From an uncultured Lachnospiraceae bacterium (GTDB taxonomy: Bacteria; Bacillota; Clostridia; Lachnospirales; Lachnospiraceae), in contig CAJOLO010000122.1 of NCBI GenBank assembly GCA_905235345.1, positions 1-5,620 of the forward strand: a stretch of DNA of 5,620 nucleotides, read 5' to 3'. The notes beneath the pieces were generated by a model. It saw only the letters and a program-made list of their open reading frames with translations. It searched no databases and had not been told where the DNA came from. Positions within the stretch are counted from its first letter, which is position 1. Each line of letters begins with the position of its first letter. The translations under genes were made by a program, and so were the position numbers. Below are positions 1-5,505 of the stretch, in pieces.

Positions 1-79
1 GATTGGGTATAATTGTTGTAATTGGGATTATGTATCTGTATTTTGATATGTAATTTTGTAGTAGAAAGAAGGTGTTCGC

Positions 80-1669
80 ATGGGAAAACATTTGAATCCG
101 GGCAATGAGGCGTTTGCGGAAGTGTTAAATGGTGATTATGTTGATAAGACCGGATTGATAGATATTCTTAACAGCTCCATTAATACAAAGAAAAAATTGA
201 CTTGTGTTAGTAAACCAAGAAGATTTGGGAAATCATATACTGCTCAGATGTTGATTGCATATTATGACTGCACCTGTGATTCACATGAATTATTTGATAA
301 GTATGATATTAAAAATTCTGAATCTTATGAAACTCATTTGAATCAATACAATGTTATATCATTAGATGTTACAGGTTTCATTTCCATAGTGAAAAGGTCT
401 GACGGAGAATTGAAGCTTTCGGCTGTTCCCAATATGATATCCAATGCGTTAAGGAATGATCTGGTTGAAGAGTTTCCTGAACTGTCGGATTGTGCTGAGT
501 TAGAAGAGTGTCTTATCAGATGTGTTAATATTACAGGGCGTAAATTCATATTTGTTATTGACGAGTGGGATGCGTTGATCAGAGAAACTAAGGATACGGC
601 AATACATGATGCATATCTGAATCTTTTGCGAGGATTGTTTAAGAATAGCGATGTGACACCATATGTCGTTGCCGCAACTTACATGACGGGAATCCTTCCG
701 ATCAAGAAGGATGGTTCGCAGTCTGCCATATCGGATTTTCGAGAGTATTCTGTTGTTAAGCCGGGGAAATTTGCAGGATATACCGGCTTTACAGAGGAAG
801 AAGTAAAGGTGCTCTGCGAACAAAATGATATGGATTTTTCTATGATGAAGAAGTGGTATGACGGATATACAATAGGTAAAGAGCAATCCATATATAATCC
901 ATATTCCGTTATGCAGGCGATTGATATGGAGGAATACTGTTCATATTGGAAAAAGACATCTGCGGCAGATGCATTGTCTACTTATATCAATATGAATTAT
1001 GAAGGGCTCAAAGAGGATATCGTAAGATTAATGACCGGTGAGGAACTGGAGGTATACACGGATGATTTTCAAAATGATATGGATACATTTACTTCCAAAG
1101 ATGATGTTCTGACATTGATGATCCACCTTGGATATCTTGCTTATAACACGGAATCTGGTTGTGTCAGAATTCCGAATGAAGAGATCAGACTTGAGTTCAA
1201 TAATCTGATTCGTAAGGCGGATACGAATCGACTTGCGGAGTTGATTGAAGAATCAAAGAAGTTGTTAAATGATACCATCTCCGGGAACGGTGATGCAGTG
1301 GCAAGAGCGATTGAGAAGGTTCGTGAAAGTAATTATGCACCGAATTATTACAACAACGAACAGGCGCTGCGTTATGTGATCAAATTTGCTTACATTGTGT
1401 GTGTCGATAAATATATGAAGGTGGAAGAACTGCCATCGGGTAAGGGCGTGGCAGATGTGGTGTATATTCCGAAGAAGAATACCATGGATCCGGCAATCTT
1501 AGTGGAACTGAAATGGAAAAAGACATCTGAGGCTGCCATATCACAGGTCAAACAGAAAAATTATCCTGCGGTATTAGAGGAGTACGGCGGTGAGATTTTT
1601 CTTGTGGGAATCAATTATGATGAGAAGAGGAAGATGCATAGTTGTGAGATCGAGAGGGTGGAGAAGTAG
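80..1669 (+). CDS. AAA-ATPase-like protein with C-terminal PD-(D/E)XK nuclease-like domain
   Basis: 529 residues. The N-terminal part carries the hallmark of the AAA-ATPase-like family (PF09820 type): 'DKTGLIDIL' near residue 22, then the degenerate P-loop 'SKPRRFGKS' at 44-52, and a Walker B-like 'FIFVIDEWDAL' at about 156-166. 'YMTGILPIKK' follows at 201-210 (sensor-like), and 'KWYDGY' at about 258-263 is another family signature. The C-terminal third (about 420-529) fits the PD-(D/E)XK fold usually attached to this family (PDDEXK_9 type): 'GKGVAD' ending in D459, then 'VELKWK' with E476 and K478. All expected nuclease residues appear present, so it is probably not decayed. Length is typical of the family. 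The ATG has an AAGGTG ribosome site (69-74) 5 bases upstream; a TATAAT at 8-13 could be a -10 box whose -35 lies outside the window. The family's role is not established; multi-copy accessory distribution suggests a selfish or defence-related function (inference). It is soluble, with no signal peptide or membrane segment seen. Confidence 0.9.
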   Translation: MGKHLNPGNEAFAEVLNGDYVDKTGLIDILNSSINTKKKLTCVSKPRRFGKSYTAQMLIAYYDCTCDSHELFDKYDIKNSESYETHLNQYNVISLDVTGFISIVKRSDGELKLSAVPNMISNALRNDLVEEFPELSDCAELEECLIRCVNITGRKFIFVIDEWDALIRETKDTAIHDAYLNLLRGLFKNSDVTPYVVAATYMTGILPIKKDGSQSAISDFREYSVVKPGKFAGYTGFTEEEVKVLCEQNDMDFSMMKKWYDGYTIGKEQSIYNPYSVMQAIDMEEYCSYWKKTSAADALSTYINMNYEGLKEDIVRLMTGEELEVYTDDFQNDMDTFTSKDDVLTLMIHLGYLAYNTESGCVRIPNEEIRLEFNNLIRKADTNRLAELIEESKKLLNDTISGNGDAVARAIEKVRESNYAPNYYNNEQALRYVIKFAYIVCVDKYMKVEELPSGKGVADVVYIPKKNTMDPAILVELKWKKTSEAAISQVKQKNYPAVLEEYGGEIFLVGINYDEKRKMHSCEIERVEK

Positions 1670-1758
1670 GTATTTCGACTATGTTATTTCAAATAATTAT
1701 TGTATGTGATAGTACTTATGTATTATAATATTGGCTAAGAAAGACTGAAAAATGTATG

Positions 1759-1787
1759 TTGACAATAACTATAAATGAATATAAATA
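1759..1787 (+). promoter_or_regulatory. Candidate sigma-A promoter of the second ATPase gene
   Basis: A perfect TTGACA -35 box lies at 1759-1764. The -10 is ambiguous in AT-rich DNA: TATAAA at 1780-1785 is the better match but leaves a 15-bp spacer, while TAAATA at 1782-1787 gives 17 bp with a poorer match. The start would fall about 20 bases before the ribosome binding site. It suggests that the second ATPase gene can be transcribed independently of the first. Confidence 0.45.
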
Positions 1788-1812
1788 TAACCAATAAATA
1801 TAGAGGAGCAAT

Positions 1813-2859
1813 ATGAAGAATATCAACCCATATACATTAATGTTTGGAAAAGAGCCGATTCAGATGATTTCAAGAATTGGCGAAACTGATGAAATATACA
1901 GAAATTTTCTAGCTGATACATCACCTTGGCAGGTTTATATGATCACAGGTGTCAGAGGATCGGGAAAAACGGTTCAGATGACGGAGATATCAAAGAGGAT
2001 TTGCAAAGAAGATAATTGGATCGTAGTGGAGCTTAAACCCGCCAATGATTTGCTTGTTGATCTTGCGGCGAAACTGTATAATGAGAGTAAAGCCGGTGAG
2101 ATTATCCGAAGTGCGAAGCTTAATCTGTCATTTTGGGGTATTGGTATTGAATTAGATAATTCTGAAAAACTAACCAATATAGAAGTAGCAGTTGTTAAGA
2201 TGTTGGAAAGCCTTAATAAGCATAATAAGAGAGTGCTTATAACAATTGATGAAGTGACTAACACGCATGAGATGAAGGTGTTTTCAAGTGCATTTCAGAT
2301 ATTTGTCAGAAAGGATCTTCCGGTTTATCTGATCATGACCGGGTTATATGTGAATATTGATGCTTTGCAAAATGAAAAGACGCTTACATTTTTGTATCGG
2401 GCACCCAAGATATATTTGAAAGCTCTTAATATGGGGAGCATAGCAAGACAATATAAGAAAACCTTTGAACTTACGGATGAAGAGACTAGGAAAATGGCAA
2501 AAATGACCCGGGGATATTCCTTTGCATTTCAAGTGCTGGGTTATTGCACATACGAGAATAATGGTGACTACAAAGGGGCTATTGATAAATACAGAGAGTA
2601 TTTGGACGAGTATGTATATAATAAAATATGGTCGGAGCTGTCAGCAAAGGATAAGAAGATAATGTATGTCATTGCAACTACGGAAGGCAGGAAAATAAGT
2701 GATATTCGTGAAAAACTTGATATGAAGTCTAATGAGTGGAGCCCCTATAGGGAGCGTCTTATAAGACGGGGATTATTAAATGGCAATGAACGTGGATATA
2801 TAAGCTTCGCATTGCCATGCTTTGAAGATTATGTGTTAGATAATTATTATATGGAATAA
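1813..2859 (+). CDS. P-loop ATPase with probable C-terminal winged helix (ORC/STAND-like ATP-binding protein)
   Basis: 348 residues. A textbook Walker A 'GVRGSGKT' lies at 46-53, followed by Walker B 'RVLITIDEV' at about 140-148 with D146 and E147. 'YLIMTGLY' at about 172-179 occupies the sensor-1 position. The arrangement resembles the AAA_16/ORC-like ATPases (Cdc6, STAND) rather than transporters or helicases. The last 75 or so residues ('KKIMYVIATTEGRKISDIRE', then 'YRERLIRRGLL' and 'GYISFALPCFEDYV') look like a winged helix-turn-helix with a final beta-hairpin, as in many archaeal-type and bacterial ATPase-wHTH proteins. No membrane segment or signal peptide is visible. The ATG is preceded by AGAGGAG (1802-1808) at a slightly short 4-base spacing. 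It lies 143 bp after the AAA/PD-(D/E)XK gene, same strand, with no terminator seen between, so readthrough is possible. I do not recognise a specific named gene. It could be a DNA-bound regulator, a defence component or a relic of a mobile element. Confidence 0.88.
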   Translation: MKNINPYTLMFGKEPIQMISRIGETDEIYRNFLADTSPWQVYMITGVRGSGKTVQMTEISKRICKEDNWIVVELKPANDLLVDLAAKLYNESKAGEIIRSAKLNLSFWGIGIELDNSEKLTNIEVAVVKMLESLNKHNKRVLITIDEVTNTHEMKVFSSAFQIFVRKDLPVYLIMTGLYVNIDALQNEKTLTFLYRAPKIYLKALNMGSIARQYKKTFELTDEETRKMAKMTRGYSFAFQVLGYCTYENNGDYKGAIDKYREYLDEYVYNKIWSELSAKDKKIMYVIATTEGRKISDIREKLDMKSNEWSPYRERLIRRGLLNGNERGYISFALPCFEDYVLDNYYME

Positions 2860-2872
2860 TAGCATTTACTAA

Positions 2873-3058
2873 TATTTAAAATTTAATGAAAGACATAATT
2901 TTTATGGGCAGGTAGTCTCTTTTGCTGATGTATGCGTGATAGAGGAGGATGCTCTTGAAAGTAACGGGGAGTTAATTGATTGTGTAATAGAGAGTAATAC
3001 CGCTAGAAAGGTTTACCAAATGTTCTTCTTTATACCTGAATCGATAGGAAGCAGATGA
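2873..3058 (+). pseudogene. Possible remnant of a coding region, no start codon
   Basis: One frame stays open for 61 codons between a TAA at 2870-2872 and a TGA at 3056-3058, in otherwise AT-rich DNA where stops are frequent. Its product has a normal mixed composition, for example 'FADVCVIEEDALESNGEL' followed by 'RKVYQMFFFIPESIGSR'. The only in-frame ATG is late (within 'YQM'), and no ribosome site precedes it. It lies 13 bases after the ATPase gene, in a different frame, and ends just before an 80-bp palindrome. I read it as the 3' end of a decayed gene, possibly truncated by deletion. I do not recognise the family, and chance openness is quite possible. Confidence 0.25.
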
Positions 3059-3068
3059 TAAAAAACGA

Positions 3069-3148
3069 AAAGTCGTATGAAAAATGCAATTGGTATTGCA
3101 AAAGTCATACGACTTTTGCAATGCTGATTGCGAAATTAATACGACTTT
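3069..3148. repeat. 80-bp imperfect palindrome in perfect register
   Basis: The arms 3069-3106 and 3111-3148 are reverse complements with no indel; I count 30 of 38 pairs matching around a 4-base centre ATAC. The core is a perfect 12-bp stem, ATTGCAAAAGTC (3095-3106) with GACTTTTGCAAT (3111-3122). The outer ends AAAGTCGTAT and ATACGACTTT also match perfectly. Each arm has its own small GCAAT-4-ATTGC hairpin (3086-3099 and 3118-3131), so the DNA or RNA could fold as one long hairpin or a branched, cloverleaf-like structure. Because of this symmetry the two halves also read as a 32-bp near-direct repeat. There is no T tract after the core, so it is not a standard terminator. It is probably an interspersed palindromic repeat. 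Confidence 0.85.
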
Positions 3149-3153
3149 AGAGG

Positions 3154-3249
3154 ATGAGTATGAAAAGAGATATTTCAGACGAATTGAAGAGTATATTAAA
3201 AGTCTTTGCCGGGAATTGTGTGGAAAAAATCGAAAAAGTACCATTTTAA
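3154..3249 (+). CDS. Possible small ORF of 31 codons
   Basis: ATG at 3154 or, in the same frame, ATG at 3160 opens a short frame ending at TAA 3247-3249, with a product of about 31 residues beginning 'MSMKRDISDELKSIL'. The second ATG has an AGAGG at 3149-3153 about 6 bases upstream, a plausible ribosome site. The peptide is amphipathic and lysine/glutamate rich, with no membrane segment. It starts 5 bases after the 80-bp palindrome and ends just before the proS promoter. It could be a true small protein, the start of a truncated gene, or chance. A longer overlapping frame (3084-3287) starts inside the palindrome and is less convincing. Confidence 0.2.
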   Translation: MSMKRDISDELKSILKVFAGNCVEKIEKVPF

Positions 3250-3261
3250 TATTTATTTTTA

Positions 3262-3290
3262 TTGAAAGTTTCCTGCGAAAATGCTAGAAT
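3262..3290 (+). promoter_or_regulatory. Sigma-A promoter P1 upstream of the GC-rich proS leader
   Basis: TTGAAA (3262-3267), a 17-bp spacer, then TAGAAT (3285-3290) preceded by TGC, an extended -10. This is a strong match to the Firmicute sigma-A consensus. Transcription would start near 3297 and give a leader of about 224 nt that includes the whole GC-rich structured segment before proS. Confidence 0.65.
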
Positions 3291-3319
3291 TCATATATTG
3301 CGTTATCTTGTTGGAGGAG

Positions 3320-3455
3320 AATCTAAGCTTTCCCCTAGAGGGGCGCACAAGGTCCGGGGGAGTCCGGTTAGCGCCGACCGTAGTGGAACGAAGACAGGTG
3401 GCGGAAAATAAAAGATTTTCCGACGGATGAGGTGACTAAAAAATCTTAAGTTACT
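3320..3455 (+). repeat. GC-rich structured segment in the proS leader (interspersed-repeat-like or leader RNA)
   Basis: A GC-rich block in AT-rich surroundings, packed with self-complementarity. CCCC (3332-3335) can pair with GGGG (3340-3343), but the latter overlaps GGCGC (3342-3346), which pairs with GCGCC (3371-3375) around CCGG/CCGG (3354-3357, 3364-3367). Next is an 8-bp hairpin CGGAAAAT (3402-3409) with ATTTTCCG (3415-3422). A competing pairing AAGATTTT (3412-3419) with AAAATCTT (3440-3447) would break it. GTGACT (3432-3437) and AGTTAC (3449-3454) form a further stem. The tail 'GACGGATGAGGTG' after a hairpin resembles, from memory, an interspersed repeat of gut Firmicutes; I could not check this. 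It matches no riboswitch I know. The ends are uncertain. Confidence 0.45.
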
Positions 3456-3459
3456 GACA

Positions 3460-3487
3460 TTGAAACAACGATTTATTAACTTATAAT
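3460..3487 (+). promoter_or_regulatory. Sigma-A promoter P2, immediately upstream of proS
   Basis: TTGAAA (3460-3465), a 16-bp spacer and a perfect TATAAT (3482-3487). Transcription would start near 3494, giving proS a leader of only about 27 nt that contains the AAGGAG ribosome site (3508-3513). This probably drives basal proS expression independently of the GC-rich segment. Confidence 0.65.
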
Positions 3488-3520
3488 GATTATAGAATAT
3501 GAGTAAGAAGGAGAACAACA

Positions 3521-4954
3521 ATGGCTAAGGAAAAGAAGATGGTTGAGCAGATTACTTCTATGGAGGAAGATTTTGCACAGTGGTACACTGATGTGGTCAT
3601 TAAGGCTGACCTTATTGATTATACAAGCGTTAAGGGATGTATGGTCATTAAACCGGCAGGATATGCCATATGGGAGAGAATTCAGCAGGAGCTTGACAGA
3701 AGGTTCAAGGAGACGGGAGTGGAGAATGTATATCTTCCCATGTTCATTCCTGAAAGTCTGCTGCAGAAGGAGAAGGATCACGTGGAGGGATTTGCCCCGG
3801 AGGTTGCGTGGGTAACTTATGGCGGACTTAATCCTTTGCAGGAGAGACTCTGTGTAAGACCTACTTCCGAGACATTGTTCTGTGATTTTTATAAGAATGA
3901 GGTGGAGTCATATCGTGATCTTCCGAAAGTATATAATCAGTGGTGTTCTGTTGTAAGATGGGAGAAGGAGACAAGACCGTTCTTACGTTCAAGAGAGTTC
4001 TTATGGCAGGAGGGACATACGGTACATGCCACAGCCGAGGAGGCAGAGGAGAGAACGATTCAGATGCTTAATGTATATGCTGACTTCTGTGAACAGGTGC
4101 TTGCCATTCCGGTCATTAAGGGACAGAAGAGCGAGAAGGAGAAGTTTGCGGGAGCAGAGGCAACTTATACTATTGAGGCACTTATGCATGACGGCAAGGC
4201 ATTACAGTCAGGTACAAGCCATAACTTTGGTGACGGGTTTGCCAAGGCATTTGGCATTCAATATACAAGCAAGGACAACAAGTTAGAGTATGTTCATCAG
4301 ACGTCATGGGGTATGACTACAAGACTTATCGGTGCCATTATCATGGTGCATGGTGATGATTCGGGATTGGTACTTCCGCCAAGAATTGCTCCTACACAGG
4401 TTATGATAGTCCCTGTTATGCAGAAGAAGGAGGGGGTTCTTGAGAAGGCCGCCGAGCTTAAGGAGAAGCTTTCCGAATATCGTGTGAAGATTGATGATTC
4501 CGACAAGAACCCGGGCTGGAAGTTCGCAGAGCAGGAAATGAGAGGAATTCCTCTTCGTGTGGAGATCGGACCAAGAGATATCGAGGCTAATAAGGCATTG
4601 GTTGTTCGTCGTGATACAGGTGAGAAGATAGAGGTTTCACTGGATGAGATAGATACTAAGGTTGGAGAACTCCTTGAGACTATTCAGAAGGATATGTATG
4701 ATAAAGCCTTGAAGCATCGTGAGGAGAATACTCATGTTGCTCATAACTGGGATGAGTTCACTGATATCATCAATAATAAGCAGGGATTTATCAAGGCTAT
4801 GTGGTGTGGAGAGACCGAATGCGAGGAGGCTATTAAGGAAGAGACCACTGCTACAACAAGATGTATGCCGTTTGTACAGGAGAACATAGGTGACGTATGC
4901 GTACACTGTGGAAAGCCTGCACATAAGATGATGTATTTCGGAAAGGCGTACTAA
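3521..4954 (+). CDS. proS: Prolyl-tRNA synthetase, archaeal/eukaryote-like (type 3)
   Basis: 477 residues. It charges tRNA-Pro with proline using ATP in the cytoplasm. The class II catalytic core is clear: motif 1 region about 48-81 ending 'VYLPMFIPESLL'; 'CVRPTSE' at 111-117; motif 2 about 144-166 with 'RWEKETRPFLRSREFLWQEG'; 'GTSHNFGDGFAKAF' at 231-244; motif 3 about 262-291 with 'GDDSGLVLPPRIAP'. An anticodon-binding domain follows (about 290-395), then a C-terminal zinc-type domain with cysteines C429, C434, C460 and C463, and the family's C-terminal tyrosine ('FGKAY'). There is no inserted editing domain between motifs 2 and 3, which separates it from the long bacterial (E. coli-type) enzyme. 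Length equals that usual for this short type. The start is supported by AAGGAG (3508-3513) 7 bases upstream. It appears monocistronic: own promoter(s) upstream and a strong terminator 27 bases downstream. No T-box was found in its leader. Confidence 0.97.
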   Translation: MAKEKKMVEQITSMEEDFAQWYTDVVIKADLIDYTSVKGCMVIKPAGYAIWERIQQELDRRFKETGVENVYLPMFIPESLLQKEKDHVEGFAPEVAWVTYGGLNPLQERLCVRPTSETLFCDFYKNEVESYRDLPKVYNQWCSVVRWEKETRPFLRSREFLWQEGHTVHATAEEAEERTIQMLNVYADFCEQVLAIPVIKGQKSEKEKFAGAEATYTIEALMHDGKALQSGTSHNFGDGFAKAFGIQYTSKDNKLEYVHQTSWGMTTRLIGAIIMVHGDDSGLVLPPRIAPTQVMIVPVMQKKEGVLEKAAELKEKLSEYRVKIDDSDKNPGWKFAEQEMRGIPLRVEIGPRDIEANKALVVRRDTGEKIEVSLDEIDTKVGELLETIQKDMYDKALKHREENTHVAHNWDEFTDIINNKQGFIKAMWCGETECEEAIKEETTATTRCMPFVQENIGDVCVHCGKPAHKMMYFGKAY

Positions 4955-4981
4955 AATATTGTAATAATAAGTAGAAATAAG

Positions 4982-5025
4982 GGAGACTTGACAAACCGTA
5001 AGAGGCAAGTCAAAGTCTCCTTTTT
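4982..5025 (+). terminator. Rho-independent terminator of proS
   Basis: GGAGACTTGAC (4982-4992) pairs with GTCAAAGTCTCC (5009-5020) with a single bulged A, around a 16-base loop, and is followed directly by TTTTT (5021-5025) and more T-rich sequence. It lies 27 bases after the proS stop. Confidence 0.9.
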
Positions 5026-5074
5026 AAGTTTTTGTATTTCATAGATAATGACATTAATTGACGGTGGAATGTGG

Positions 5075-5284
5075 TAGTGAGATGTGTGTAATTGTTCTTT
5101 GAAGGGAGCCTTTACTGTGTATACCTTCGAACTAAACTCACTTCGTTCGTTAAGGTCTCAGGCGTTCAACCGCCGGTACTTAGCGAACGAACAATCCGAA
5201 GGGTGTTCGTGAGGTTAGTACCGTTGCGCGAGAAATGGAGCGCGAGCGTATCCCACTCAAAGAACAATTACACACATCACACTA
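5075..5284. mobile_element. MITE-like element with 28-bp terminal inverted repeats
   Basis: The arms 5075-5102 and 5257-5284 are reverse complements with one mismatch; the inner 22 bp (5081-5102, 5257-5278) are perfect, and GGGA/TCCC extends the match inward after a short bulge. If the true ends are GTG (5077) and CAC (5282), the element is 206 bp and flanked by TA on both sides, as expected of Tc1/mariner/IS630-type MITEs; TA is too short to be proof. The core is GC-rich and contains no plausible protein gene. It holds nested stems: TTCGTTCGTTAAG (5142-5154) with CTTAGCGAACGAA (5179-5191), GGCG/CGCC (5161-5164, 5171-5174) and CCTTCG/CGAAGG (5124-5129, 5197-5202). A GCGC/GCGC stem near 5226-5244 lies outside them. 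It lies between the proS terminator and a convergent gene end. The alternative is a structured RNA gene. Confidence 0.65.
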
Positions 5285-5312
5285 TAACTGTTCACTGTGA
5301 ATAGTAACTATA
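5281..5312. repeat. Dyad segment bounded by ACTATA direct repeats
   Basis: ACTATA occurs at 5281-5286 and 5307-5312. Between them is a 19-bp dyad (5287-5305): ACT-G-TTCAC, central T, GTGAA-T-AGT, with one G-T pair. Just outside, TACCACAT (5311-5318) is the reverse complement of ATGTGGTA (5069-5076) on the other side of the MITE-like element. The 26-bp unit therefore looks like a small insertion or duplication within the right flank. The dyad could also be a protein-binding site. Confidence 0.5.
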
Positions 5313-5318
5313 CCACAT

Positions 5319-5430
5319 CAAAATGACTTTAAAGTGACTATGCATTATTATTTTTACCGTTCTTATATGTTAAACGCAATGCATTAATGGTTATTCTTTT
5401 GAATATCAACCGAAAAATTTCTAAAGAAAT
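5319..5430. other. AT-rich intergenic stretch with no gene seen
   Basis: I see no ORF with a ribosome site, no RNA gene and no convincing promoter on either strand. The only patterns are a 10-bp palindrome ACTTTAAAGT (5326-5335) and two ATGCAT sites (5340-5345, 5379-5384), none of which needs a function. Confidence 0.5.
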
Positions 5431-5470
5431 AAGCCCCTGAGATACATACATGTATCACAAGGGCTTTTCT
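5431..5470 (-). terminator. Hairpin terminator of the minus-strand gene (possibly bidirectional)
   Basis: AAGCCC (5431-5436) pairs with GGGCTT (5461-5466), then TG/CA, and after a mismatch GATAC (5441-5445) with GTATC (5452-5456), around a 6-base loop. Two mismatches lie within the stem. On the minus strand the hairpin is followed by ATTTCTTT, and it lies about 40 bases past the stop of the minus-strand gene. On the plus strand it is followed by TTTTCT, so it could work both ways and would back up the proS terminator. Confidence 0.75.
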
Positions 5471-5505
5471 CAATCATATCAATTATCTTAGCATCTCTGC
5501 CTACA

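Noticed and set aside
3069..3148. CRISPR-like short repeat array
   Set aside because: Only two near-direct copies exist, they come from the palindromic symmetry, and there are no spacers of regular length.
3084..3287. 67-residue ORF overlapping the palindrome
   Set aside because: It starts inside the 80-bp palindrome without a ribosome site, and much of its N terminus is just the translated repeat.
3370..3410. T-box antiterminator-like 'GTAGTGGAAC' before proS
   Set aside because: The conserved T-box core (AGGGTGGNACCGCG) is not present, and no terminator hairpin with a T tract follows.
3425..3475. Hammerhead-ribozyme-like 'GGATGAG' followed later by 'GAAAC'
   Set aside because: The invariant CUGAUGA is not matched, and the stem between the two core parts cannot form in the required place.
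3303..3521. 72-residue minus-strand ORF across the GC-rich leader segment
   Set aside because: It is explained by the GC-rich repeat-like segment, has proline/arginine/leucine-rich composition typical of translated repeats, and overlaps both proS promoters.
4637..5008. 123-residue minus-strand ORF over the 3' end of proS
   Set aside because: It is a shadow of proS codon usage on the other strand and starts inside the proS terminator.
5092..5304. 70-residue ORF across the MITE-like element
   Set aside because: It runs through both inverted repeats and the hairpin core, has no ribosome site, and its product looks like translated structured DNA.
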